DNA of 64,000 nucleotides, taken from positions 1 to 64,000 of the forward strand of contig JAIYDJ010000059.1 in NCBI GenBank assembly GCA_027487575.1, in the 5' to 3' direction. The notes below the pieces were generated by a model. It searched no databases, was not told where the DNA came from, and worked only from the letters and a program-made list of their open reading frames with translations. The first letter of the stretch is position 1; every line of letters starts with the position of its first letter. The translations under genes and the position numbers were made by a program. This DNA is from Rhodobacter sp. (GTDB lineage: Bacteria > Pseudomonadota > Alphaproteobacteria > Rhodobacterales > Rhodobacteraceae). Shown piece by piece: positions 1 through 9,903 of this stretch.

Positions 1-533
1 GAAAGCTGGGTTTGCGCTAGGGCTTCAAGGACGTCGAGGCGAAGGTTCTCGATCTGCTGCGTCAGCGGCTCTGCGCTGTCCGGATCCGTCTCGTTGACCG
101 TCAGGATTGCTTCGACCCCCGCATCCAGTTGCTGAATCAGCCCGGTCAATCCGGTCTGCAACGACTGGCTTTCGGTTTCCGCCTGGATCACAACCTGATC
201 CATCCGGTCCAGCAGGGTGTTCAACTCTCCGATCCGGTCGGCAAAGCCGACGGCGGCGGCGGCCTGCACGTCGGCGGCGTCGCGCAGATCGGATGCGCTG
301 CGCAGCCACAACAGCCCGCCCAGCACCAGAACCAGAACCGAAGCCCCGCCCGCCAGCGCCGCAAGCACGGCGCTGCGGCGGGCGGTACGATCCATCGCGC
401 TGGCCGCGTCGGATCGGGCGATCAACACGGCTTCGGCCTCATGGGCTGCGTTGGTCGCCAGCGTAGCCGCCTCAAGCGCCTGCTTGATGGCGTCGCCCAT
501 AGGGTCAGCGGCGGGAGTGGTCTTGTCTGTCAT
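1..533 (-). CDS. Hypothetical single-TM protein with a long predicted coiled-coil C-terminal part (partial, runs off the window start)
   Basis: Open minus frame from ATG at 533 (MTDKTTPAADPMGDAIKQAL...SAVLAALAGGASVLVLVLGGLLWLRSASDLRDAADV...) with no stop before position 1; ATG overlaps the stop of the upstream ORF (ATGA). Confidence 0.6.
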   Translation of the reverse strand, partial: MTDKTTPAADPMGDAIKQALEAATLATNAAHEAEAVLIARSDAASAMDRTARRSAVLAALAGGASVLVLVLGGLLWLRSASDLRDAADVQAAAAVGFADRIGELNTLLDRMDQVVIQAETESQSLQTGLTGLIQQLDAGVEAILTVNETDPDSAEPLTQQIENLRLDVLEALAQTQL

Positions 534-874
534 GGCATCTGTTTCCGGAATGCGGGGGAAGGTTGGCCTTTGGTCCGCAAGGACCGGCGCCATGCGACCA
601 GCCGCGCGATCGGAAAGCGGGCGGCGGCAAGGCCGGACAGCACGGCGCACAGCGACAGCACGGCTTGGCGCAGCGGCGTTTCGGCCGGGTCCATCGCCGC
701 CATCAGCAGGCCAACGGCGAAGAAGGCGAAAGAGGCGGTCGAGATGCGCTGCCCGGTCTGGCAGATGCGACAGGGTTTCTGGCCGGAGATTGACAAGGCA
801 TGTTCCTTTTCGGGGTCACGCAAGGAAAACTGCAATTTCCGTGCCGGATCACCGCCCGGTCTGGCCGCGCGCAT
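530..874 (-). CDS. Small hypothetical membrane protein with CxxC (PCRICQTG); start uncertain
   Basis: ORF overlapping the flhB 3' end, ATGA-coupled to the next gene; two hydrophobic segments. Confidence 0.5.
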   Translation of the reverse strand: MRAARPGGDPARKLQFSLRDPEKEHALSISGQKPCRICQTGQRISTASFAFFAVGLLMAAMDPAETPLRQAVLSLCAVLSGLAAARFPIARLVAWRRSLRTKGQPSPAFRKQMP

Positions 875-1994
875 CGAACTTCAGGTCGTCCGGCAGATCG
901 ATTTCGGGCAGATCCTCGCGCAGGCCGCGTTCGACGCGCCAGATATGCGCCAGCACCGCCGCGACCGCCCCGTAAAGACCGGCATGGATGACCGAACCGA
1001 TATCGCCGGTGAAATACAGCGCGCGGGCCAACGGCGGCAGGCCGAGGATGGGCACACCGGCCTTGCGGGCCGAGGCGATGACCTGGGCCGCCATCCGGTC
1101 GCGGCCGGTGGCGATGATCGTCGGTGCGTCGTCGGTGCCCGGTACGTAGCGGATCGCCACGGCAAAGTGCGTCGGGTTGGTGATAACGGCAGAGGCGGTC
1201 GGCACATCGGCCAGCGCGCTGCGTTCGCGCGCGCCCCGGCGGCTGGCCTCCATCTGCATCTGGCGCATCCGGCCCTTCAGCTCGGGTGATCCGTTGTCCT
1301 CGCGGCTTTCGCGCTTGACCTCGTCAAAGGTCATCCAAAGCGATTTCTGCATCGAAATGTATTGCCAGAACAGATCGACCGCACCGAGCAGTCCCAGCAC
1401 CACCGTCAGCGCCGCGAAAAGGCGGAACACCAGATGTGCGGTGACGCTGGCCGCGTCGCCCGGTGCCATATCCCCCAGCACGACGATTTCAGTCATCGCG
1501 TCGCGGGTGATCCAGACCGTCACCGCCAGCAGCAGCACGACCTTGGCCAGCGACTTGACCAGTTCCACAACCGCCGAGGCTGACACCATCCGCATCAGGC
1601 CCTTGATCGGGTCCAGCTTTTCGGGCTTGAAGGCATATCCCTTTGCGGACCACCCGATCCCCCCCATCGCGGCCTGCGCCAGGATCGCCACCAGCATCAC
1701 CGGAACCGCGACCGCCAGCGCCACGGCCAACACCTCGATCCCGGCGACGGCAACCGAGGGCAGCAGCGCCGCATCCAGCGTTTCCGGTCCGCCCAGACGC
1801 AGATGTTGTGCCCAACGTCCGGCAAGCATGTTGCCGACCGCGGGACTTGCCGCGATCATCAGCGTTCCAGCGGCCATGGTCGCGGCAACCATCATGTCCT
1901 TGGACGTCAGGACCCGCCCCTCGCGGCGCGCGTCGTCCAGCCGTTTCTGGCTGGGGGCATGGCTGCGTTCGGCGCCGTCCTCGTTTTCCGACAT
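849..1994 (-). CDS. flhB: Flagellar export switch protein FlhB
   Basis: 381 aa, NPTH autocleavage motif (VITNPTHFAVAIRY), position after fliR. Confidence 0.95.
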   Translation of the reverse strand: MSENEDGAERSHAPSQKRLDDARREGRVLTSKDMMVAATMAAGTLMIAASPAVGNMLAGRWAQHLRLGGPETLDAALLPSVAVAGIEVLAVALAVAVPVMLVAILAQAAMGGIGWSAKGYAFKPEKLDPIKGLMRMVSASAVVELVKSLAKVVLLLAVTVWITRDAMTEIVVLGDMAPGDAASVTAHLVFRLFAALTVVLGLLGAVDLFWQYISMQKSLWMTFDEVKRESREDNGSPELKGRMRQMQMEASRRGARERSALADVPTASAVITNPTHFAVAIRYVPGTDDAPTIIATGRDRMAAQVIASARKAGVPILGLPPLARALYFTGDIGSVIHAGLYGAVAAVLAHIWRVERGLREDLPEIDLPDDLKFDARGQTGR

Positions 1995-1995
1995 G

Positions 1996-2808
1996 TCAGC
2001 GCCCTTCCGCCGCGCGGGGCAGCACGCCGTCGATCATCTGCAATCCGGCATCGACCACCCCCTCCAGCCCGGTCATCATCTGCGGCGCGGTCAGCCAAAG
2101 CAGGATGATCGCGGCCAGGATCGTCAGCGGGAAGCCCACGGAAAACAGGTTCAGTTGCGGCGCGGACCGGGTCATGACCCCGACGGCGAGGTTCAGAACC
2201 AGAAGCCCCGCCACCGCCGGCAGCATCAGCGCCGAGGCCAGCGCGAACATCATTCCCCCCGCCGTCACCCCGGCGCCGACCAGCACGTCAAGGTCGGGCG
2301 TGGCACCGGGGGGATGGCTTGCATAGCTGTCCAGCACGATCCGCAGTGCGGCAAGGTGCCCGTCCGTGCCGAGAAACAACATCATCATCGCCAGCCCGAA
2401 AATCTGGGCGATGACCGGGCTCTGGCCGCCCGCCGACGGATCGAACTGCATGGCAAAGCTGAGCCCCGCCGCGTTTGCGATCCGGTCCCCGGCAAGACCG
2501 GCCGCCGCGAACAGCACGGTCAGCACAAGGCCCGCCGTCAGACCCACGGCGAGTTCGGACATCATCATCGGCACCGCAGAAAGGCGCGCCAGCGCCTCGG
2601 CATCGGGAAATCCGGGTTGGCCCGCCACCGGCAGGGCCAGACAGACGGATGCGATGATCCGCACGGGAAGCGGGACAAACCGGCCGCCGAACATCGGCGA
2701 GGCGATCAGGAACGACCCGATCCGCAGCATGGCAAAGAAGAAGGCGGCCATCGGGTCGGCCAGCCGCGCCATGTCAAGACCGGGGATTGTGAAGATCGCG
2801 CCTTCCAT
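1996..2808 (-). CDS. fliR: Flagellar export protein FliR
   Basis: 270 aa polytopic protein between fliQ and flhB. Confidence 0.92.
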   Translation of the reverse strand: MEGAIFTIPGLDMARLADPMAAFFFAMLRIGSFLIASPMFGGRFVPLPVRIIASVCLALPVAGQPGFPDAEALARLSAVPMMMSELAVGLTAGLVLTVLFAAAGLAGDRIANAAGLSFAMQFDPSAGGQSPVIAQIFGLAMMMLFLGTDGHLAALRIVLDSYASHPPGATPDLDVLVGAGVTAGGMMFALASALMLPAVAGLLVLNLAVGVMTRSAPQLNLFSVGFPLTILAAIILLWLTAPQMMTGLEGVVDAGLQMIDGVLPRAAEGR

Positions 2809-2812
2809 CGCG

Positions 2813-3079
2813 TTATCGGATCGTCCGGATGGTTTCGAAGATAAATTCGAAATAGTCCGTCATCGTCATCAGCATGTAGCTGGACATCAAGGCCATGGTC
2901 CCCAGCACCACCACCAGTTTCGGCACGAAACTCAGGGTGTTCTCGCTGATCGAGGTGGCCGCCTGAATGACGCCGATCACCAGACCGACCGCCAGGGCCA
3001 CGGCAAGAACGGGTCCCGCCGCCCACAGCATCGTCGAATAGGCCATCTGCAGATGGGCAACGCCCGCACCGAATTCCAT
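2813..3079 (-). CDS. fliQ: Flagellar export protein FliQ
   Basis: 88 aa, two TM segments, FliQ-like sequence, synteny. Confidence 0.93.
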   Translation of the reverse strand: MEFGAGVAHLQMAYSTMLWAAGPVLAVALAVGLVIGVIQAATSISENTLSFVPKLVVVLGTMALMSSYMLMTMTDYFEFIFETIRTIR

Positions 3080-3831
3080 CAGCCGCCCCCCCCTGCCGCA
3101 ACGCCGTACCCTGCGGCCAGCGAGGCCACCGTCAGCGCCCAGCCATCCACCAGCACGAACAGCAACAGCTTGAACGGCAAGGCCACCAGCACGGGCGAGA
3201 CCATCATCATCCCTAGCGCCATCAGGATCGAGGCGATCACGATGTCGATCACCAGAAACGGCAGGAACAGAAGAAAGCCGATCTGGAACGCGGTTTTCAG
3301 CTCGGATGTCATGAAGGCGGGCAGCAGAACGCGGAACGGCACGGCCTGCGTGTCGGCATAGGGCACGTCACCCGCCAGTTCCGCGAACATGGCAAGATCG
3401 TTCTGACGGGTATTCTCGATCATGAAGTCCTTCATGATTTCGCCGCCGCGCTGCAAGGCGGCCTCCTGCGACATGGTGTTGTCCAGCGCCGGGGCCAGCG
3501 CCTGTTCGTAGACATCCGTCAGCACCGGCTGCATCACGAAGAAGGTCAGAAACAGCGCCAGCGCGATCAGCACCTGGTTCGGCGGGGTCTGCTGCGTTCC
3601 CAGCGCCTGGCGCAGGATCGAAAGCACGATGATGATCCGGGTGAACGCCGTCATGCCCAGCAGCAGCGACGGCAGCACCGTCAGGGCCGTCATCATCACA
3701 AGGATCTGCAGGGACAGTGACCAGCTTCCGCCGCCGCCTGCCGTTTCAGTGAATGTCAGCGCCGGGATGCCCTGCGCCTGTGCAAGTCCGGGCAACAGCA
3801 AAAGCGGTGCAAGGATCAGGACGCGCATCAT
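3079..3831 (-). CDS. fliP: Flagellar export protein FliP
   Basis: 250 aa, signal peptide, TAFTRIIIVLSILRQALGTQQTPPNQVL motif. Confidence 0.96.
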   Translation of the reverse strand: MMRVLILAPLLLLPGLAQAQGIPALTFTETAGGGGSWSLSLQILVMMTALTVLPSLLLGMTAFTRIIIVLSILRQALGTQQTPPNQVLIALALFLTFFVMQPVLTDVYEQALAPALDNTMSQEAALQRGGEIMKDFMIENTRQNDLAMFAELAGDVPYADTQAVPFRVLLPAFMTSELKTAFQIGFLLFLPFLVIDIVIASILMALGMMMVSPVLVALPFKLLLFVLVDGWALTVASLAAGYGVAAGGGG

Positions 3832-4106
3832 GCCGCCTCCTCCGGCCCGTGCGCAGCCCTCAGCGGATGCAGCATCGGGGCCGCCCCCTTGAGTTTCACG
3901 ATCAGGAATTCCCGGTCGTCAAGGCTGAGGATCATCGCGCGATCCGCAGGCCCCAGAGCTGCGGTTTCCACCACCCTCAGACGGCGCCCGCGCCCCATCC
4001 GGGCCGACAGGCGTTCCCGGTTGCGCAGGACATAAACCCATAGGGCACCCAGTGCGGCAAGAAAGACCGCGAGGGGGATGATCTGATCGGGGCGCAACAA
4101 TTCCAT
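3828..4106 (-). CDS. fliO: Flagellar biosynthesis protein FliO
   Basis: MELLRPDQIIPLAVFLAALGALWVYVLR... N-terminal TM, position upstream of fliP; internal ATG chosen because a sigma-54 promoter lies 32 bp upstream. Confidence 0.8.
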   Translation of the reverse strand: MELLRPDQIIPLAVFLAALGALWVYVLRNRERLSARMGRGRRLRVVETAALGPADRAMILSLDDREFLIVKLKGAAPMLHPLRAAHGPEEAA

Positions 4107-4137
4107 GGGGCTTCCTCGTCTGTCGTTGCTGACAGAC

Positions 4138-4153
4138 TGCAAGCCGCATGCCA
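4138..4153 (-). promoter_or_regulatory. Sigma-54 promoter of the fliO operon
   Basis: Minus-strand TGGCATG-CGGC-TTGCA; GG and GC elements at exact -24/-12 spacing. Confidence 0.75.
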
Positions 4154-4204
4154 TCCGGGCGTCCGGGCCGGGATCATGCGCCCATCGCCCGGACAAAAGT
4201 CAGG

Positions 4205-4489
4205 TCAGATTGCGCCCGCGCGTTCTTCGGGGGTGATGACATGGCCGAACCGGATGCCGAACCGGTCGCCCACCATCACCACCTCGCCCTTGGCGATCAG
4301 GGTTCCGTTGACCAGAACGTCAAGCGGGTCGCCCGCCATGCGGTTCAGTTCGACCACCGACCCTTCGGCCAGCCGCAACAGATCGCGGATCGTCAGTTCA
4401 GCGCGCCCGACTTCGACGGTCAGGGCGACATCGATGTTCTCAAGCAGGCGAAGCTGGTCGGAACTCGGGCGGGCTTGGGTTTCGGTCAT
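4205..4489 (-). CDS. fliN: Flagellar motor switch protein FliN
   Basis: 94 aa SpoA-type domain (VALTVEVGRAELTIRDLLRLAEGSVVELNRMAGDPLDVLVNG). Confidence 0.93.
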   Translation of the reverse strand: MTETQARPSSDQLRLLENIDVALTVEVGRAELTIRDLLRLAEGSVVELNRMAGDPLDVLVNGTLIAKGEVVMVGDRFGIRFGHVITPEERAGAI

Positions 4490-4505
4490 GGCAGGTCCTT
4501 GGATT

Positions 4506-5480
4506 TCAGGCCGCGAGGCGGCGGGTTATGGAAACGGCGGAATGACCGGCCTGTTCGCCGGGTTGCGCCTCGAACATCGTCTGGTTTTCCACCAGCACCT
4601 CGACTGCGCCCGTCAGGGTGACGGGCCAGACCTCGCCATCGGCCAGCGACATCAGCCGCGACAGCGGAATCTGCGGCTGGCACAACCGGACCGACACCCC
4701 GAGGGGAATGTGCATGACGGCCTGTTCCATCCGGTCGCGCCAGGTTTGATCCTCGGTCAACTGGTCGGACTGCATTCTGGACCGCAGCAGCGTGGCGATC
4801 GGTTTCAGCATCTGCAGCGGATAAAGGATATCGAAGTTGGCCGGTTCCTGACCGGGCAGCTGCACCATGAACGAACAGTTGACGATCATCTCGTCGCTGT
4901 CGGCGAAGGCCACGAACTGCATGTTCTCCTCGCGGCTGGTCACGTTGAACGACAGCCGCGTCAAGTCGCGCCAGGCGAGTTGCAGGGCGGCATTCAGCCG
5001 GTCGGACACAAGCTCGATCACCCGGTGCTCGGTCGCGGTGAATTCGGTTCGCGCATGGGTCGGGCCGTCGATCCCGCCTCCGAAATAGGCGTTGGTCAGC
5101 AGACTGATGAAGGAGGGCGAAATGACCATCAACTGGCTGCCGCGCAATTCATCGGTGGCCGATATGGTCAGCGACAGGAAGTTGTCCTGGCTGTTGCGAT
5201 AGTCGTCAAAGCTGCGCAGTTCGGGCGGAAAACACGACAGGCGCGGCTGGAACTGCAACATCGGCAGAAAGGCGGCGCGCGCGATCCGGCAGAAGCGTTC
5301 GTTGATCATCCGCAACCCGTGATAGTCACCAAAGCCGGACAGGTCGTTCGACCCGAACGCATAGGGCCGGACGGGCACGCCGTTCAGAACGCCGTCGCCG
5401 GGTCCTTCGGCGTTCATGCCGATCAGCCCGCCGACAAGGGCCGCGACTTCGGTCGAGGAAAGCTTGGTCGGTTTGGCCAT
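4506..5480 (-). CDS. fliM: Flagellar motor switch protein FliM
   Basis: FliM-like sequence from MAKPTKLSSTEVAALVGGL; track ORF is N-terminally overextended. Confidence 0.9.
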   Translation of the reverse strand: MAKPTKLSSTEVAALVGGLIGMNAEGPGDGVLNGVPVRPYAFGSNDLSGFGDYHGLRMINERFCRIARAAFLPMLQFQPRLSCFPPELRSFDDYRNSQDNFLSLTISATDELRGSQLMVISPSFISLLTNAYFGGGIDGPTHARTEFTATEHRVIELVSDRLNAALQLAWRDLTRLSFNVTSREENMQFVAFADSDEMIVNCSFMVQLPGQEPANFDILYPLQMLKPIATLLRSRMQSDQLTEDQTWRDRMEQAVMHIPLGVSVRLCQPQIPLSRLMSLADGEVWPVTLTGAVEVLVENQTMFEAQPGEQAGHSAVSITRRLAA

Positions 5481-5487
5481 CTTGAAC

Positions 5488-6084
5488 CTACTGCAGGACG
5501 AAGGATGTGAAGAACACGCCTTCGACTCCGCCGAAACCTTCCAGCGTGACAAGACGTTCGTTGATCGCATCGCGCAGGGCGGTCGCCAGCCCCTCACGCC
5601 CCTCGCGCCCGGAAATCTGTTCTTCCGTAAAGCCGCCAGCAACGGCCAGCATGTCCGACTGGAGCGCGGCCTTGTGGGTTTCCACATGGGTCATCACGGT
5701 GGCGTCGTACTGGGTGGAAACCGAAATGCCGATCTGCAGGAACCGGCGCGAACCCGACAGGTTCGTGGTCAGCGGCTCTTCGAAGTTGTAATAGGTGGTG
5801 ACGAAGGCATCGGTTTCCGGAGGCACGCGCGGAACCTTCTGGGGTTCGGCCGGGTCCTCTTCAGGCGGAGCCTCCGCACCGGGGGCCTCGCGCTCGATCA
5901 GGCGCAGCGCCTCGGAGACCGGCGACTGCATGGTCGAGAAATAGAACCACCCGCCCCCGAAACCGGCACCGGCCAGGGCGAGCCCGCCGAAGACAAGACC
6001 TGCGGCCCGCAGGAGCCCGCCGCCCTTGCGCGGGCGCGGGGTGATGTCGATCATGTCCTTGGATGACGGGGCTGCGGCGGGCAT
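5488..6084 (-). CDS. fliL: Flagellar basal body-associated protein FliL
   Basis: N-terminal TM followed by FliL-like domain; between fliK and fliM. Confidence 0.85.
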   Translation of the reverse strand: MPAAAPSSKDMIDITPRPRKGGGLLRAAGLVFGGLALAGAGFGGGWFYFSTMQSPVSEALRLIEREAPGAEAPPEEDPAEPQKVPRVPPETDAFVTTYYNFEEPLTTNLSGSRRFLQIGISVSTQYDATVMTHVETHKAALQSDMLAVAGGFTEEQISGREGREGLATALRDAINERLVTLEGFGGVEGVFFTSFVLQ

Positions 6085-6094
6085 CGGGTATTCC

Positions 6095-7258
6095 TCAAGC
6101 GATCAGGTTGATGATCCCCAGCGGACGCAACAGCGCCACGGGGTTGGACGACGGGTCTTCGCCGCCGGCGGGGGTCGGCAGATCCGGGGTGTGCGCCCCG
6201 GAATCGCCACGGCGGCCGTTCTGCGCGTCATGGGCGGCAAGGGTGACACCCTGACGCGCGAAATCCTGCGAAAGCTGGCGTTCGGCCTCGTTCAGCAGGC
6301 GGGCCGCTTCGGGCGTCGCCGTCTCGATCCGGACCGAGGCGCTGTCTCCCTCCAGCGTCAGGGTGATGCGCAGCGCGCCCAGCTCTTGCGGAGATATCTC
6401 CATCGTCATCGTGCCGCCGTCGGGTGACAGCCCGGCCAGCGTTGCGGTGACGACGGTCTGGGGCCAGTCCGCGCGGTCCATCATGGCGACGGGGGCTGCC
6501 GGAACAGCGGACAGGGTTCCCGCCTGCTGCACCGGTTCGGCCAAGGGCACGGGCGCGGGGCCGGGGGCCGCAGGGCTGTCGGGCAAGCCGGGGGCCGGTA
6601 TGGCGGCGGGGGGTGCCGCTGATCCGGCGGAATGTTGGGCCTGCGGCGTGCCATCCGGTCCGCCATGGCCCGACACAGGTGCAGGGGCAGCGGGCCTGAT
6701 GGCGGCTTCCAGCGGCGCGGCGTCGTTTCCGGGCGTCGCGGCCTGTGCGACCGGAGCGGCCACCGGGGGCGGGGCCGCTGCGCCGGTCGGCATGGCGGCC
6801 GGAATGGCGACCGCGTCGGGCGCGATGACTTTGCGTTGGGCAGGTGCAAGGTCCTGTGCCGGGTCGCTGGCCGCGCCTTTCGGTGCGGCCTTCGGGCGCG
6901 GGGTTGCCGCGGGTACGTCGGGTATCGCAGGGTGTGCGGTTTCCGGCATTGCAGGACTTGCCGCCTTCGGCAGAACATCGGCCTGAGGCCGCAGGGCCTG
7001 TGTCACGGGGCCGGGCCCTTCGGGCAGCCCGGTCGGCGCAGGGGCAGTCGGAACTTGCAATGGGGCGGCAGGTGGCGAGATCAGCAAAGCGCGGGCTGCC
7101 GCCTGTGCAGGCATCGGACCCGGTTGGGGGATAGCGCCTTCCAGCACAAGGCTTGCCAGAAATCCGCCCGGCACCCCGACGCTGCCCGACGCAGGGCTGA
7201 GTCCTTGCACGGCAGGGGCGGAAGGCCCGGCAGAAAGTGATGGCATCGAAAGGGTCAT
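6095..7258 (-). CDS. fliK: Flagellar hook-length control protein FliK
   Basis: Pro/Ala-rich protein with C-terminal hook-length domain (TMTMEISPQELGALRITLTLEGDSASVRIETATPEAARLL). Confidence 0.88.
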   Translation of the reverse strand: MTLSMPSLSAGPSAPAVQGLSPASGSVGVPGGFLASLVLEGAIPQPGPMPAQAAARALLISPPAAPLQVPTAPAPTGLPEGPGPVTQALRPQADVLPKAASPAMPETAHPAIPDVPAATPRPKAAPKGAASDPAQDLAPAQRKVIAPDAVAIPAAMPTGAAAPPPVAAPVAQAATPGNDAAPLEAAIRPAAPAPVSGHGGPDGTPQAQHSAGSAAPPAAIPAPGLPDSPAAPGPAPVPLAEPVQQAGTLSAVPAAPVAMMDRADWPQTVVTATLAGLSPDGGTMTMEISPQELGALRITLTLEGDSASVRIETATPEAARLLNEAERQLSQDFARQGVTLAAHDAQNGRRGDSGAHTPDLPTPAGGEDPSSNPVALLRPLGIINLIA

Positions 7259-7288
7259 GTCATTCCCGGATGAGGTTCAGTCATCCCA

Positions 7289-7304
7289 TGCAAGATTGGT
7301 GCCA
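7289..7304 (-). promoter_or_regulatory. Sigma-54 promoter of the fliK operon
   Basis: Minus-strand TGGCACC-AATC-TTGCA, nearly consensus, 31 bp upstream of the fliK ATG. Confidence 0.8.
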
Positions 7305-7322
7305 TGCGCGGGACCGGCGGCA

Positions 7323-7745
7323 TCATCGTGTCGATCCGTCCCGGCGGGGCACCGGGCGCGCGGCTTCTGCCCGGGCTTCGGCGGCCTCGGCATCGGCGGC
7401 GCGCGCGGTGGCAGCCGCCGTTTCACCAAAGTGGCGGCGGCGGTCGTGATGGTTCATTTTCTGGATCAGACGGGCGGCCTCGTCGCCGGCGAAGTCGGCC
7501 TTGCGGACCTGACGTTCCGCCTCTTCGACAAGACCCGATACCAGAAGCCCGTTTGCCCGCAGGCTGGCGGCCAGAAGCGGGCCAAAGCCGGGCTGCATCT
7601 GTTGCGCCATCCTTTGCAGCCGGGATGCAGAGGCTTGCGCCTCGGCCCGTTCGGACACTGCGCGCGACACTTCGCGCCCCAGACCCGCCGCCTGCGCAGC
7701 CTCGCGCCGGGCGTAAAGATCGAACAGCTTGGCGCGCGACGTCAT
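7323..7745 (-). CDS. fliJ: Flagellar protein FliJ
   Basis: MTSRAKLFDLYARREAAQAAGLG... coiled coil, ATGA overlap with fliI. Confidence 0.8.
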   Translation of the reverse strand: MTSRAKLFDLYARREAAQAAGLGREVSRAVSERAEAQASASRLQRMAQQMQPGFGPLLAASLRANGLLVSGLVEEAERQVRKADFAGDEAARLIQKMNHHDRRRHFGETAAATARAADAEAAEARAEAARPVPRRDGSTR

Positions 7746-9094
7746 CGCGCTGCCCTTTCCCCGACCAGCGCCAGAAGCGCCGCTCGGCAGTCGGTCAACG
7801 ATGTGGACTCGTCCTGACCCTGAGCCACGAAGGCCCGGATCTGCGGCCACAGGCGCAGCGCTTCGTCCAGCAGGGCATCCTGACCGGCGGAATATCCGCC
7901 CATCATGACAAGATCGCGGTTTTCGAAGTAGGTCGATACCAGTTGCCGCAGCCGCAACGCCGCCGCACGGTGCGCGGGGTCGGTGACATCCGGCATCACC
8001 CGGCTGACCGACTGGGGAATGTCGATGGCGGGGTAGATGCCCATCTGGGCCTGCCTGCGCGACAGAACGAGGTGGCCGTCCATGATGGCCCGCGCGGTGT
8101 CCACGACCGGATCGTTGGTCGTGTCGTCGCCATCGGCCAGCACCGTGCAGATCGCGGTGATGGTACCCTGCCCCGCCAGCCCCGGCCCGGCCCGTTCCAG
8201 CAACGCCGGGATCATGGCGACGACCGAGGGCGGATAGCCCTTGGCCGTCGGCTGTTCGCCCAAGGCCAGACCGATCTCGCGCTGCGCGTGGGCAACCCGC
8301 GTCAGGCTGTCGACGATCAGCAGCACGCGATTGCCCGTGGCGCGGAACGCCTCGGATATCGCCATCGCCCGGCGAACCCCGCGCAAGCGCAACAGGGGCG
8401 AACGGTCTGCCGGAACCGCAACCAGACAGGTGCGCGCCGCAGCAGCCCCCTGCATCAGGCGCCGGGCGAAATGCCCGACTTCGCGGGCGCGTTCGCCAAT
8501 CAGGGCGATCACCACCACATCGGCCTCGACATGCTGCGCCATCATCTCGACCAGCACAGACTTGCCGACGCCAGAGCCTGCCACGATGCCGATGCGCTGC
8601 CCCTCGCCCAGCGTCAGCGCGGCGTTGATCACGCGGACCCCGACATCAAGCGGGCGGTCCACCGGCATGCGCATCAGGGGGTTCAGCGGCTTGCCATGCA
8701 GCGGCCAAAGCTGGGTGGTACGGGCGGCCGGCAATCCGTCCAGGGGTTGACCCTGCGCATCGATGACGCGGCCCAGCAGCGCCTCGCCCACCTCGGCCAC
8801 CTGCCCGCCCGGCAGCAGACGGGCGGCGGCCCCGGCGACGACCGGGGCCTGCGGTTCGGTCAGGAACAAAAGGTTGCGCCCATCGCGGAACCCCACAACC
8901 TCGGCCTCGACCTGTCCGCCATCTTCGGTCTCGATGGTGACCAGCGCGCCGGGACTGGCGGGAAAACCTGTCGTCTCCAGCGTCAAACCATCATAGCGCA
9001 GCACCCGCCCGCCGATGGACGGTTGCGGCATGGGCAGGCCTTCCACGCGGTCGGCAAGCTGTGCCAACAAGCCGGGGCGAAGGGCGGCGGTCAT
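7742..9094 (-). CDS. fliI: Flagellum-specific ATPase FliI
   Basis: Walker A GSGVGKSVL, ATPase F1/FliI family sequence. Confidence 0.97.
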   Translation of the reverse strand: MTAALRPGLLAQLADRVEGLPMPQPSIGGRVLRYDGLTLETTGFPASPGALVTIETEDGGQVEAEVVGFRDGRNLLFLTEPQAPVVAGAAARLLPGGQVAEVGEALLGRVIDAQGQPLDGLPAARTTQLWPLHGKPLNPLMRMPVDRPLDVGVRVINAALTLGEGQRIGIVAGSGVGKSVLVEMMAQHVEADVVVIALIGERAREVGHFARRLMQGAAAARTCLVAVPADRSPLLRLRGVRRAMAISEAFRATGNRVLLIVDSLTRVAHAQREIGLALGEQPTAKGYPPSVVAMIPALLERAGPGLAGQGTITAICTVLADGDDTTNDPVVDTARAIMDGHLVLSRRQAQMGIYPAIDIPQSVSRVMPDVTDPAHRAAALRLRQLVSTYFENRDLVMMGGYSAGQDALLDEALRLWPQIRAFVAQGQDESTSLTDCRAALLALVGERAAR

Positions 9095-9900
9095 GGCAGA
9101 TCGGCCCTGTCCGCGCCGGTCAGCGGCACGTCGGTGACGCCCAGATCGCCAAGCCGCAGGCCGGGCGCGCGCAGGTCGGCATCCCCGCGCGACAGGGCGC
9201 AGTCGGCCACCAGCCGCGCCGCGGCCAGGGTTGAAAGTTCGGGCGGGCAGCCCTGATTCAGAAGCGGGGAAATCGCTGCAAGATCATCTGGATGCAGGTG
9301 GATCGTCACGTCGCGCATCCCCTGGGCCACCCGTTCGGCCAGATGGGCGATGCGCCGCGCAAAGGCGTCTGGCAACCGGTCGATCAGCTGCCCCGCGCGT
9401 TCGGACGCAAGCCGCGCAACCGCCGCCGCGATGGACTGCGTCAGCGCATCGACCTCGGCAATGGGCGGCTCTTGCAACTGGGCAAGGGCTGCGGCCAGCG
9501 CGCGGGCCTGCGCGGCCAGGTGTTCCCGATCAGCCATCAGCGCCGTTTCGGTTTCGGCAATGCCCTGCGCCCGCCCTTCGGCCAGCGCCACGGCGCGGGT
9601 TTCGGCAAGCAACGCGGCACCGGGCGGCACCGGGCGCGGCATGACCGGATGCTGCACCACGGGCGGCGGTTCAACCACCGGCACTTCCGCAATGTCCACC
9701 TCGGGGGGCGCGGGGTGCGGTGCCGCCGGTTCGGGACGTTTCGGCGCAATCACCAGTGCCAGAGGTGCGCGGCTTTGAAAACCGGACCGGCCATCGGGCG
9801 CGGTCATGCCCGGTTGCGCGGTGAACCGGCTTTTCTCGGCGCTGTGTCCGGACAGAAAACCGGTGGTCGCCTCGAAGGCGGCGGGAAGGGCACCATCCAT
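9091..9900 (-). CDS. fliH: Flagellar assembly protein FliH
   Basis: Position between fliG and fliI; FliH-like C-terminal domain. Confidence 0.85.
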   Translation of the reverse strand: MDGALPAAFEATTGFLSGHSAEKSRFTAQPGMTAPDGRSGFQSRAPLALVIAPKRPEPAAPHPAPPEVDIAEVPVVEPPPVVQHPVMPRPVPPGAALLAETRAVALAEGRAQGIAETETALMADREHLAAQARALAAALAQLQEPPIAEVDALTQSIAAAVARLASERAGQLIDRLPDAFARRIAHLAERVAQGMRDVTIHLHPDDLAAISPLLNQGCPPELSTLAAARLVADCALSRGDADLRAPGLRLGDLGVTDVPLTGADRADLP

Positions 9901-9903
9901 GGC

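Noticed and set aside
129-1289. 386-aa plus-strand ORF (and similar long ORFs at 1177-2844, 4176-5510, 7304-9256, 12948-14348)
   Set aside because: Antisense shadows of clear flagellar genes; composition (Arg/Gly/His/Pro rich) is typical of high-GC reverse frames
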